From Pestalotiopsis fici W106-1 (Eukaryota; Ascomycota; Sordariomycetes; Amphisphaeriales; Sporocadaceae): a stretch of 64,000 nucleotides of DNA. The stretch spans positions 2,035,490 to 2,099,489 of the forward strand of contig NW_006917100.1 of assembly GCF_000516985.1 (NCBI RefSeq), in the 5' to 3' direction. A program made the position numbers and the translations under genes. Shown piece by piece: positions 35,704-46,555 of this stretch; within the stretch, counting starts at the first letter, position 1, and each line of letters starts with the position of its first letter. The notes below the pieces were generated by a model that saw nothing but the letters and a program-made list of their open reading frames with translations, searched no databases and was not told where the DNA came from.

Positions 35704-36424
35704 CTACTGAATTACCACCGCCCGATCGATTCCAGGAGCATTGTTTTGTTGGCCTTGCAGAAAAGTCAACAGGGAGCAGTTGGTAGTTGACTCATGATAA
35801 TCGATAGCGGCGCATCCGGGTGTAGTGGAGCACGTGTTAAGACAAATCAGAAAATTCTCCGTTGGGATAGTCGCAAAAACGTTGTTGCCTGCATCGTAGC
35901 TGGCATCGCAAGCAATATTGAAGACCACTCCATTCGGTGCTTGATACGAAGGTGCCAGACCTATACAGTCTGTAACCACGGGGCCCTGTTTATAGCGGCG
36001 TGTCAGCTTCTCTCTTTGCATTCTTTCAGTCGTGTGGCTGTGAGAAAATGCCGGCGCTTCCAAATGAAAACTCTAAGCGTGCAGACCAGGTCATGTTAGA
36101 GTTATTGGAAACCACTTACAGTGGCAGAGGTGGTTGTCGTTGTACTTGTCGTCGTAGTCGACGTGGTTGAACTGATCACTTCGGTGCTGGTCATCGCCGT
36201 GATTGTCGACACGGTAACGGTCTCAGTTAGTGTGGCGGTGGAAGTGGATGTGGTCCTGACTGTACTGGTGACGACATCCGTTACTGTGCCCGAAGTGATT
36301 ACAGTAGTATCAACCGTAATAGTCTTGGTAGAAGTACTAGTATCAACCGTGATAGTCTTGGTGGAAGTCGTGAATGTCTCCCTTGCCTGATAGCAGGAAC
36401 CTGTCCCATTTTCAGCAACATACC
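35704..36424 (-). pseudogene. Partial secreted protein: Ser/Thr-rich stalk + Apple/PAN-like domain
   Basis: Two linked exons on the minus strand can be read. The upstream one (about 36424-36119) encodes GTGSCYQARETF and then about 75 residues almost entirely of T, S and V, in the style of a glycosylated cell-wall stalk. An intron GTAAGT...AAACAG follows. The last exon (to 35704) encodes a cysteine-bearing module: CIGLAP, then FNIACDASY, FLICLNTCSTTPGCAAIDY and TTNCSLL, which fits an Apple/PAN-like fold as found in fungal surface proteins. The upstream exon opens at an acceptor-like CCACAG, but I find no start codon or signal peptide beyond it, and plus-strand coding-like sequence begins there instead. 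So the 5' end is either lost or cut into small exons I cannot see. It is called partial for that reason. Confidence 0.5.
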
Positions 36425-36553
36425 CTGTGGATCACGCTCAGATGACACGCTGTCAGGAGGGGCTAATTCCTTTCCCGTTCCTGGATGCCATAATTAAGGC
36501 TCATATCCAGGACCTCCCTTTGTTCGGTGCACTGCTATCAGAAAATCGCATAA

Positions 36554-36809
36554 TTCCGTGGATCGCCGACTCTTGGATTCCGCATTATTTCGGTTATCAT
36601 TTCCCCCTATCACTTCCTTTGCCTGGGCCCTGTCTGGGAAGACAAAAAGACGCTGGACGAATGGTCACGTGGAGAACGCACCTACTCGGAGCGACTATGG
36701 TGGATTGGAAGTCTGGTCGATGTATTCGGTCAGGGAACTGGCTTGGAGGTTTTCCAAGCCTTGATTTTCTACATTACGTTTCTAGTTACATGCACGATTG
36801 GATATTCAG
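36554..36809 (+). other. Orphan exon-like open frame
   Basis: An open frame with no ATG that reads convincingly like protein: FLCLGPVWEDKKTLDEW, then SRGERTYSERLWWIGSL, VDVFGQGTGLEVFQAL and a hydrophobic IFYITFLVTCTIG. It ends at a GT (GGTACTG) that could be a splice donor. It may be a remnant of a membrane-protein gene or a distant 3' exon of the gene at 33797-35029. I cannot join it to either neighbour. Confidence 0.3.
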
Positions 36810-36951
36810 GTACTGAGTTCGCAGGAGTAAGAGTCATGGGTAGTGAGTGTATTAGCGAGGTTCAACTAATATCACTTTTTTTTTTTTGCACCGAATTAAA
36901 CTGCTTCTGGAAAGTTTCCGGATTCATGGGCGAATTTCCTATACTCTCCCC

Positions 36952-39223
36952 TCACCCTTGGTAATAGTCCTGATCATGGAAGCCTTGATTGAAGTCGTCT
37001 CGCTCAGAAACTTGGCCAAACAGAAGAGATAAACTCAAAGTGCCATCTTCCATGCTATGGCCCACTCCAGGATACCAAGGTACAATGGCTCCATTTGAGA
37101 TGGTGTTTGAGCTTGAGGGAAGCAACCCAGTGTGCTTTCCTGGAGAAGAATCACCGTGTTGATCCACTCTCTTTGTTGCATCATCATCGATCTCAAATCT
37201 ATAGAAGTCGTCATGAAGGAGGAGTGTATCATCCCAACCTACATCATCTGGGAATGTGTTGATGGGAAAGGTCATATTCTGGTTGACGGCATTTGTATTC
37301 CCATCATCGGGCCCAAGCCCGAGCGTATGTAGAGTGCTTGGGATAGGACTTGGAGATCGGAGAGCGGCAAGGAAATCTGCGCCTATGCGTTGCTGATTGC
37401 TTTCAAGCCTCGGGAGAGTATTGCGTGTAGTCGGCTCGCCATCCTTGGCTTCAGATAAATCGCGCGTTGGCAATATGTCGAGTTCAAAGTCTCCATAACC
37501 CCACTGTTCGACCAAGGCGTCGGAAGTTAGAACGGACCATTTTTCAACGGCTAGATCTGTCTGCCGTTTTTGCTCTGCCAGAGTGGCGAACGTTTCGTGG
37601 GGAAGAAATTCAGCAAAGGACGACCACAGCAGTGCCCGGTTTTGCTGAAAGAATCTCAATAGCTGTTTCGCTATTCTTCTCGCAGCAACAACCTCAGGCG
37701 ACACCACAAATGGGTCTGGAAATGGAGCTGTAGCATCAGGGAAAATGATCTTGTAGAGATGCAACCACTGTTTGGCAATACGTTCATCGCGAGGTCCCGA
37801 CTCCCTGGTGGCCCTCATTTTGACATGAGCCAGGGCTTCGTGGTTCAGGAATAAAACTTTACTAGGGCGGGAAACCCCACTCAGACAATTATGCCAACGT
37901 TGTGCGTCGTTGGGTAGTGATTGAAAGCAGCCTGGACAATGCTCCTGTGAATGTCTGTCTTTGAGATGATCCTTGAGGTCCGAAATCCGTCGAAATTTTC
38001 TCAATTTGCACCTGTCGAAACGAACTGGATCATTCTTGAAGAAGGGACAGCAGACGCGCCGCTTATCATGATCGGATTTGGACTCAGGCAATGCAGGATC
38101 GCGTTGTTGATCATCCTCGGAATTTCCATCTTCACCCTCATCAATGTTGCCTTTCTGTCGTTGACTTGTTCTTGATCCGCGGGGTTTCGTGACTCGATTG
38201 TCATTTGAGCGCTTGGTAGCGCTGTTGCTATTGCTTTGCACGGATTTCCCAGCCTCTTTATTTGACCTTCGTGGCGCATGCGTTCTCCAGAAATGGTCAT
38301 CGACAATTTCGATGACTCGTTTACGGAATTCGTGCCATGCTTCGTCAATGACACCTTGGCGCAGAGCTTTGTCGATTGCGCACCACCTGGAGTCCGCAGG
38401 ATGGTCGAGAGTACCTGGCTCACCTGCATTACTGCATCTGGTAGATATATGTGCGCTCTGCTCATTGTCGCTGAAATTGCTATCAGAGCCATGCGTCAAA
38501 TGACCAGCAACAGTAGCATTGCCTGTGCGTGTGGATCGATTCCGAGGCAAAGCATCAAAAGCTCGAGAAGTCAAAGGATCACTGCCGTACAACAATTGCC
38601 CGGCACTCCACGAGAACTCAAAATGCCAAGGCAAAACGGCTAGTGCATCGCTTCTGGAGTTTGGGTTGACGGTAGGCAACTCCGAGATGATTATGTCTAA
38701 ATTGCCGATTGTGTGTTTGTTTGGATGCCGACCCGAGAAGTCCCCCATGCCTGAAAGTAGGGAGACATCTAGCAAGCCATGGTTCTGCTGACCAGCAGAT
38801 AAGGCGTCGTCGGTAGGGACGGAGAAGGATTTTCCACGAGACGATTCTGAAATTGCGGTGGTTTCTGCATAGTCTGCATGGTGCATTTCGGGCAGTGGAA
38901 GTTCAAGATCCGCCGAGGCACCAGCACGGGCCGAACCGCTTAGTGGCCGAGTAGGATCATCCTGCGGATCCGGACAGTCGGTTTCCTGACCCTCAAATCT
39001 ACGGCCAATGCTTAGCAAGAGAGGTCCACCCTGGAGGTCTTCTTCACGATTCGCATCCAAGTCAAAGTTTTCAGTTACCTGAAATTTGCGCCAAAAGAGT
39101 CAGTCAAAATACTAGTGACAATCGACTATGATGGAGAATTTGACTTTGACTCACTCGAAGCGATCGCTTGCCAGACCCAGTTTCATTAGGGTTTGTATCA
39201 TCGGGCAGCTGATAGGATTGCAT
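36952..39223 (-). CDS. C2H2-like zinc-finger protein of unknown function
   Basis: A short first exon (39223-39155, MQSYQLPDDTNPNETGSGKR) is joined by a GTGAGT..TTTCAG intron to a long exon (39078-36952), for 731 residues. The long exon alone begins at a TTG, which is why the first exon matters. The N-terminal half is polar and low-complexity. Around residue 365-420 is a cysteine/histidine-rich block: CCPFFKNDP, RCKLRKFRRISDLKDHLKDRH, EHCPGCF and WHNC, which resembles degenerate C2H2 fingers common in uncharacterised fungal proteins. A helical region follows (KQWLHLYKIIFPDA, and RRIAKQLLRFFQQNRALLW). The C-terminal 200 residues are again disordered. The nuclear or regulatory role is only inferred from the finger block. 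No cluster partner is evident. Confidence 0.75.
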
Positions 39224-41960
39224 TGTAAGATCGCAATACCGAATGATTATGAAAAAATTCTTGGAAAAAAGATGCGTGTCAAACTTGGATTATCAGTTGC
39301 CCTAGATTGGTTTTTTTGCAGCTGCTGGACGTGAAACTTCTTTGAAATAGTGACCCGGAATGCTGTCATTATAATCGGGAACCCCAATTCACTCTCAAAG
39401 TTCTAATGCTATATAAATTGAAAGCCAGAAAGGGCTGTTCTCGTTCACCGATGTACAAATCTACCAATGTGTAATGTCAGGTCCGAGATTTGGACCAAGA
39501 TTTGGTCGTTCAATGCACCTCTCTGGACCAAATCCTGGGCTTCAGATGTAGATTCTCGACCAAGGTCTGGTCTATGCACGAAAACGGGAACATGGCCCAC
39601 TAAATACGCCCAGTCGTGCTGGTTGGAACCCATGTCATTGCCTCAGGCTGCGTCTACTGGGGGAGATGCATGATCCAATCCGAGTGAACCAACAAATACA
39701 TTTGATGCAAGAAATCAGGGGCTTTTACGGTGTGAAAACTTTATAGATTTCTAGGTACCCTTGAAAGTGAAAAGCTGTTTTGGGGGGCGTGAACATCAGT
39801 ACTCATCTACGCCTTCAATGTTCACGGAGACTCATTGTACCCATATCACTATCTACGTACCCCAAGCGTCTTTTCCCAAGTTTGTGCAGGACACCGAAGA
39901 TCTGTACCCTGGCATGATAAGCATGCGATGCGTTGCTGTGTTACACAAAATGGAGAACTCTTCTCGCCAAGGGACGTGTATCCTTTGACCGCTATGTTAG
40001 CACTCATATGGTGACAGCGGGGGGATTCCGAAATTTGTCTGTAATTGGTGTTTTGCGTTTCATCATGAATCGATGACTGTGGAATGAGTGGAGGGTGCAA
40101 AAATTCCACACCAACAGCTTGGCCGCATGGAAGCGGCCATATTGAACCTCTCACATCGTGGGTACTTCCTCTGTCAAGTCCCGTCAAATCAATTGGCCAA
40201 CGTCGTATCCGTACTACTGGGCCTCAATGAATACATGATCCGATCAGCCGACAGGCGCCGGCGTGAACGCGGGATTCAATTGTGGACAATGTCTGTCTTA
40301 GAAACTGACAACGCCATGGCTTGCCACCGTGGACAGGTCTTTGAGAGCTAAAGAGCTCTCCGTGTACAATTCAATTCATTGGTGACCCCTGATATCAATT
40401 CCCAGCCATAGAATGACGTCTTCGCCGTAATAAACATCTGAGATTCAAATCCAAGACAGCGAAATTCAAATTACTTCTCATATTTGAGAGGCTCACGCAA
40501 GATTGCATGTTTGTTTAGGTAACAACGAAATAGTCGGAACACTACTTCTCATAGAAAGCATTGACGCTTATGGGTATACTAAGTAGTGTTATGAAGATGT
40601 TGCTATCCTCCTCGGTGAATGTTGCTGGGGATCTTCTTGGTTATTATAAGGGAAATCCGAACGGGGTATACGGCGGGACGAAAGGCCAACGGCATCAGTT
40701 CTCAACGACACAGGAACGGATCCTAAATCTTGGGCACGGTCCGACTCATGCCCGGGCCGCTTCTTTGCCAACCTCGAAATCAAGATCGTCCTCGTGCGTG
40801 TGCTAATGCATAATGAATACCAGCTCAAAAATTGGCAACAAGTGCCCGGCGAATCAGTGCGCGCACGAAATCATCTTGCCGAATCACGATGTTGGAATCT
40901 TGATGCGCTTCCGGCCTGCCTCTCAGCGGCTCGTGCTCTGAGCCTAGTCGTCAAGTCAACGCATCATGAGCACTTCTGCCTGGTGCCAAAGTATGTCACA
41001 TGTGAGAGTGACCCGCAGGATAAACGATCCTCAAGGATAAGGACTGAGCGCTTAGATTAATGCTCTACGTATTGAATAACACCAATTAAGTTTGGCTCGA
41101 GCATGGTTTTATAAACCAGCTAATATTTATTAGGTGATTTCCTATACAAAGAAGTATTAAATATATGGTTTTCAACCACGCGTTTTATAACGAAATTATA
41201 ATAAAAAAATACTTATTTTCATCTTTATATTGTTTCAACCCTTTAACTTAACAATCTGCCTTTTAATAATTTTGTTTTAAAAACGATCCGCAGAAATTCA
41301 TAAAAACTAGGTAAGTTTAAATTTGAAACATTTTTGGGCTTTCTGGAATTTAGTTGAAAGCCCGCTATAACCTTAGTGGATTCCCCCCTGTAATGCAGAT
41401 TTACACCCACTGTCGGCCACTGAAATTATAGCGTATCATTTTTTGCGGCGGTATTGCGTGCTGAAAGTGGCTGTCTTTGATGTAAAAGGGTCAATTAAGG
41501 TTTTTGTTTATTGCATGGTTGTCAATTCGCCGCATTCTTCCACTTCTACTCTCATATCACGAATTCTCATGGGTCGATCCGATATGATTGTTCTTCAGAG
41601 ATGCAATACCAATTCGCAAGTTGCAGGACAGACAGGCTGCACCTGGTCAACTGTGGAGTGCCAGCTATGTCTGTAGGGCGCATCTTGTCTCTACAGGCGC
41701 CTCCACCTTTACACTGCAACAATCAATCCCTCTGGATGACTCGATCGCAACAATTCAGACTGACTTTACTGCTAGCAAGAAACCTGCTGTAAGGGACAAG
41801 GGCACGTCACGTGTTGCTTGGTTTGGTACCCGGCATGTAAGCTTGGTTTCCCGCCTGCTTATTAGGCGTCCTCCCTGTACGAAGCACACTCGCTCTTTTA
41901 ACAACAGCATCAGCCAAGTCTCGTTTCCGCAAGAGCAATCATCACTCTATACACTGCGAA
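39224..41960. other. Long gene-free region with an AT-rich island
   Basis: About 2.7 kb. The part at 39465-39620 repeats GACCAA/TTGGTC words, including the near-palindrome GACCAAGATTTGGTC. From about 41060 to 41340 the sequence becomes strongly AT-rich, with A/T homopolymers and no reading frame, as in RIP-mutated repeats. Just beyond it, the stretch CCCCTGTAATGCAGATTTA followed by CACCC (41388-41410) could be a transposon end, but I found no matching inverted copy. The last 400 bases form the promoter of the third P450. Confidence 0.45.
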
Positions 41961-43503
41961 ATGACTCGGCTTCTGAATTTCGTCGCCTGGGCGACTAGCT
42001 TGGTCGCGGCTGTGAGTTTCCTCTCAACATCATTTTCTGGTTCTTGGATGCGGTCTAATGAAACTGCAGTACATTGGTTACCTAGTAGTGTACAATATCT
42101 GGCTTCATCCGCTAGCAAAGTACCCGGGGCCATTTCTCTGGCGTGCCTTTCGGCTCCCTTTTCTTTTGTCATTCATGAAAGGCCAACTACCGCACGATAT
42201 CAAGAAGTTCCATGAGCAATACGGCGATATTGTCCGCCTGGCTCCAGACGAGCTATCGTTTGTTGACCCTACCGCTTGGAGGGATATCTACCCAAAGAAC
42301 TTTGTCCGTCCAAACGAGTACAAGGACCAGCCTCCAGGCAAGACTGCATCAAACTTGATTGCATGCACCGAAGAGGAGCATGCTCGTTTCCGGAGAATTC
42401 TAGCACCAGCGTTCTCGGAGCGATACACAGCAGCCCAGGAACCTCTAGTGCGTTCGTATATCGACAAATGGATCTCGAAGCTCGAAACCCGCATCGCAAA
42501 CTCGCCGGAATGCCTATCAACAGACATTGACGCTGTGGAGTGGATCAACTATTTGGCATTCGATATTATTGGAGATCTGGTCTGGGGCTCTTCGTTTGGC
42601 TGCCTGAATGGTCTGACGACCCATCCATGGATCCAGACCGTCAGCCAGTTCAAGGCAGCCACAATAGTCGTATCTGCGAAGTTCTACCCTGGGCTATATG
42701 GAACTCTCATGGCAATCACACCATCTTCTGCATTAAACGAGGTGATGGAGATGTGGCGCATCACTGAACAGAAGGTTCGTGAAAGGATTGATAACGGCTC
42801 CAACCGGCCTGATATTATCGGTCATCTTTTGGAGTCGGAGAAGGATCCTGCAGCGGAATCGATGAGCCGTGAAGAAATGGAAGTCAACGCAATGATGCTG
42901 GTGGCTGCGGGCAGCGAATCGATTACTACTGTGTTGACTGGACTACTCAACTACCTTCTGCGTAACCCTGGCGACCTGACCGCAATCGTAGATGAGATCC
43001 GAACAACTTTCACCTCTGGAGACATGATCGTGGGATCCAAGCTAAAGCAGCTTCCTATTCTCAACGCTACACTCAGCGAGGGCATGAGGCTTTGTCCGAC
43101 CATCCCCGATGCGATGCGTCGCAATGTTCCACCTGGAGGAGGCATTGTTGCTGGCCATGCCCTGCCTGCAGGCACAGTGGTCTCGATTCCGCCATGGGCT
43201 ACCTACAGAGCCCAGCGAAACTTTGGCGAGCCGGAGCGCTTCTTGCCTGCGCGTTGGCTCAGTGATGCAAAGAGCGGCTCGCGAGATAACAAGGCTGCCT
43301 TCAACCCATTCTCACTTGGCCCTCACAATTGCCCTGCGCAGAATTTGGCCTGGCTTGAGCTGCGTTTGATCCTGGCGAAACTCTTGTGGACTTATGATGT
43401 GACTGTTCCGCCGGGAACCGATCTGCCACGGTGGGACGAGCAGGGCATCTGGTGGTTCTGGGACAAGCAACCCACTAACATCCGTTTGAGCCGTAGGATT
43501 TGA
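41961..43503 (+). CDS. Cytochrome P450, isotrichodermin C-15 hydroxylase-like, with unusual heme motif
   Basis: A short first exon (41961-42011, MTRLLNFVAWATSLVAA) provides the membrane anchor; the second exon runs from 42070 to 43503, for 494 residues. The usual order is seen: YNIWLHPLAKYPGP hinge, HEQYGDIVRLAPDELSF, the I-helix LVAAGSESITT, the ExxR motif SEGMRL, and the PERF block EPERFLPARW. The heme loop reads FSLGPHNCPAQNLAWLE. The cysteine ligand is there, but the arginine that normally contacts a heme propionate is histidine, and the glycine two residues after the cysteine is alanine. Histidine at the first site occurs in some fungal P450s; the alanine is rarer. The rest of the protein is intact, so it is probably functional, perhaps with altered properties. 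It is followed 320 bases later by a glutathione transferase on the same strand. Confidence 0.92.
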
Positions 43504-43824
43504 TGGGCAGACAAAACTAAGGATGGCGAAATCAGGACAAGGTATTTGATCTGGCTAGTCCTTGTCCAATTTGGACTCTTTATTGTCCACAACTTTGCTG
43601 TGCCGTACTGCAATCCTTGCCCAGTGCTATGTAAGGCACCAACAGCTGCTTTGCGTGCATCCTTGCCATGAGCCTCCCTGATATGCTTGGCAACATGCCC
43701 CCAGGATCCTGATTTAATCTCTGTACTCTGTTTTCAAAATTGCACTCGACACATCCATCGTTTCTTTATTACTACAGAGGATACTCAATACTCATAATAG
43801 GGTATTCTGGAAACATTTGTCGCC
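43504..43824. other. Short intergenic region
   Basis: About 320 bases between the P450 and the GST on the same strand. It must hold the P450 3' end and the GST promoter. Nothing else is seen. Confidence 0.5.
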
Positions 43825-44764
43825 ATGAGCCTCAAGCCGATCAAGCTGTACTGGAGGAGTGAGTTACTCTTTAATTCTCACGAAAGGACGTGAGAAAGAC
43901 TGTCTGCTAACTCGTACCTTGCATCAGACCAGGTTCCCAACCCCTCCAAGGTTTTGATCATACTCGAAGAGCTGAACCTCCCCTATGAATCCTCCTGGGT
44001 CGAGCTTGAAGGCCTCAAGCAGAAGCCGTTCACGGATGTGAACCCAAATGGCCGCGTCCCCGCCATCGAGGATCCAAACCAAGGTGTCACGCTTTGGGAG
44101 TCTGGCGCAATTGTCCAGGTGCGCGCTGTTCATCCCGGATCCAAACCTTGGCATGTCCTGTTTTCAGCTTACTCTTTCTCCTCCTGGTTAGTATTTGATC
44201 GACACGTACGACAAGGACAACAAAATCTCGTATAGCAGCTTCCCTGAGAAGTACCTGACTCAGCAGTGGTCGTATTTTCAAGCTTCAGGCCAAGGCCCTT
44301 ACTTTGGCCAAGCCGCATGGTGAGTCAACCGGTGCCATGCCAAATGATCGCACCTCTTCCTCTTGCCGCCTATGTGGGCAATAGATAGTCACTTGTTACT
44401 GGTATGGTAAATACTAATCGTCTCCCGCCGCAGGTTCAATCTATTCCACGAGAATGTGTATGGCGAGTCTCCAGAGTCAGCCAAGGTCCGCTACGGCGCC
44501 GAGGTCAAGCGCGTCGCTGGCGTGCTCGACGGCGTGCTGGCCAAGTCGGAGTGGCTCGTGGGCGACAAGTGCACCTATGCTGATCTGGCCTTTACCATGT
44601 GGAACATGCAGGTCGGCTACTTCATGAGCAGCCGGACAGGCGAACAGGCATGGAACCCGGATGAGTTCCCGCACTTCACCAAGTGGCAGAATGCCTGTCT
44701 GGGCCGTGCCAGCGTCCAGAAGGTCATCAGCGTCCTCGGCGAGAAGGAAGTCAAAAGCGGCTAA
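43825..44764 (+). CDS. Glutathione S-transferase, Ure2-like
   Basis: Four exons (43825-43858, 43928-44118, 44192-44319, 44434-44764) give 227 residues, the normal size. The N-terminal thioredoxin fold includes LYWRNQVPNPSKV, where the asparagine/serine region lies near the glutathione site, then VNPNGRVPAIED with the cis-proline, and TLWESGAI with the conserved E-S pair that binds the gamma-glutamyl group. The helical C-terminal domain has SEWLVGDKCTYADLAF, the folding motif common to GSTs. It conjugates glutathione to electrophiles, or isomerises or reduces them, in the cytosol. Its position just after a P450 suggests the classic oxidise-then-conjugate pairing, or a step of a small biosynthetic pathway, but two genes are too few to decide. 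Confidence 0.93.
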
Positions 44765-46184
44765 CTGCACACGGCGCCTTAGGAGAACGGCGGCTGTGGC
44801 GGAAGCAGAGCATGTCGAGTAATATGCTATCTAATTATGGTACATTTTGGAAACATCTTAGACATTGCGACTAGCTGCATCATTTCGAGATCATTCGGGC
44901 GTTCCAGTTGATATTTACTGTACCCGGGGGATATGAAGGGTCAATTCTGTTGCAAAGCAAATATTCTATGAAATACATATATAGAGAGCGATGGGTGTAT
45001 AAGACATGATGCGGCAACCTGCGTATTCGACGATGCGACCAATTTGGGATCCAACATGGACATGAAACGCCTCTCGACGCAGAGACATGGCCGAACTCGA
45101 ACAAATAGAGGAGTATCTGTAGCCTAATGCTGCTATCTTCAGAGCGCAGTTCAAGCAAAGCAACTGGCCTGTACTCTGCATTTCAAGGAACGGCGTGATA
45201 CAGACGGAAATAATTTTCTGATTGCAAACTTGCAAGGACAGCAATATAATCCTTTCTACCAGTGCACTTACCTTTGTGAAATCTCCATAAAGCCTCCAGG
45301 ATTGTGGTCATCTTGGAAATCTCAAGCTGATGTAGATTTAATTCATTATATCTGGCAATAATGACAAAGCTAGTCACTGTTATTAGTGGGATTTAAAATG
45401 CAAAGAAAAGACCTAGATATACACATGCGGGGGGGAGGTAGAGGAAGAAAGACACTAAGTTAGCACCAAATGGAGCTTTACGCGCCCTAGCTCTGCCCCC
45501 AGAAGAGGGGTCAAAATCCCTGGAGAACAGTGAGGACATAGCGCGCCACAAGCCCCAGCAGCCTAAAAGTCTACATATCTACACAGATACATACATAATG
45601 TAGGTACATTAGATCACTACCTAGTACTCATCGATCCCTCTAGTATGGTTTCATGGACAAGCAACGAATCATGTCAATGTAAGTAGGTACGCAACCATGT
45701 ATGAGCACTTGGCCCTGGCCGCGGCCGTCAGGTTATAAGCTTAATTGATCTCTCCTGGCTCCGATGGAATGGAACCTGCCAGCGAACTGCATGCAAGCTG
45801 AGTCAAGAAATAAATACCTGTTGGTTCGAGACCCTGTCTCCTAAACCCGTGTCCTCGGTTTGGGAATTAATAGTGTTTATCGTGCCAGCTTTGCATAAAT
45901 TATGCATATTTGTATTTAAATATAAATCCTTCGCCGTGGAATATGATATGATGATGACCTGGTAGGCCTCTCAATAAGCACACCAGTGGATACGGAAGCG
46001 GACCTCATGCCAACATAACGCCTTCCGTGCTAGAAAAGGCTGGAGCATAAAAACAGAGGTTTGTGTTGGTTACCTATTTGAGCAAGCAGCTTGGATACTA
46101 GGTAGTTCTGTCTTCCAATAAGTCCTCTGTTTGTTCGTTTTTTCCCTTCCTCTCGTGCTCTCTTTCTTTTTTCCAATTTCACTC
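44765..46184. other. Intergenic region
   Basis: About 1.4 kb with no supported gene. An AT-rich block lies around 45890-45950 (repeated ATAAATTATGCATATTTGTA-like sequence). A strong pyrimidine tract (46128-46170) directly precedes the tentative small gene at 46185. Confidence 0.5.
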
Positions 46185-46555
46185 ATGATTACTCTCAAAC
46201 CTGTACGCTTTCTGGTGGTCTGCTCATGATTTCAAATGATGTCTTTTTTCGACTTTGTTGCAAAGCGGATCGCCCGAAGGCAGCGCCCAATATATAATCC
46301 ACCCAGCGCTTGCGTCGACATCTGTGGTCATCAGCATCGGATAATGATCATGTGGATAAACTACAGCTACACTCGGATTGTATACAAAAGCCGCCGCCCA
46401 ATGAGCTCGTCGCAGATATGAGACAAGAGTTATCGGGCGGCGACACCAGAAATGATGCAAATGCCGTCGTGACTGAGCTTCCAGGCCAGGACTCTATGGC
46501 ACAGAATAAGAATAACACTATGACTGAACAGCCGCTGCATGAGCTCCCAGGTTGA
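46185..46555 (+). CDS. Tentative small protein gene
   Basis: A possible two-exon gene: exon 1 (46185-46202, MITLKP) with donor GTACGC, and exon 2 (46307-46555) after a CCCAG acceptor, giving 88 residues. Exon 2 encodes a polar, probably unstructured chain (for example PPPNELVADMRQELSGGD and MTEQPLHELPG). Support comes from the phase match, the pyrimidine tract just upstream of the ATG, typical of fungal promoters, and the protein-like composition of exon 2. No family is recognised and no signal peptide is seen. The same DNA has another plus-strand frame (from MMSFFDFVAKRIARRQ at 46238), so the model is uncertain. Confidence 0.3.

Noticed and set aside
36121..36390. Long valine-rich open frame on the plus strand
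   Set aside because: It is the antisense of the Thr/Ser-rich stalk of the minus-strand Apple-like gene and has no independent support.
35026..36554. Joining the membrane-protein gene (33797-35029) to the orphan exon at 36554 through a donor-like GTATGA
   Set aside because: The intron would be about 1.5 kb, far longer than any other here, and would contain the exons of an opposite-strand gene. It is kept only as an open possibility.
45823..45833. GGTTCGAGACC, a perfect match to the tRNA gene B box
   Set aside because: The flanks cannot form a T stem (GTTGG against CCCTG), and no A box or acceptor stem lies at the right distance upstream.
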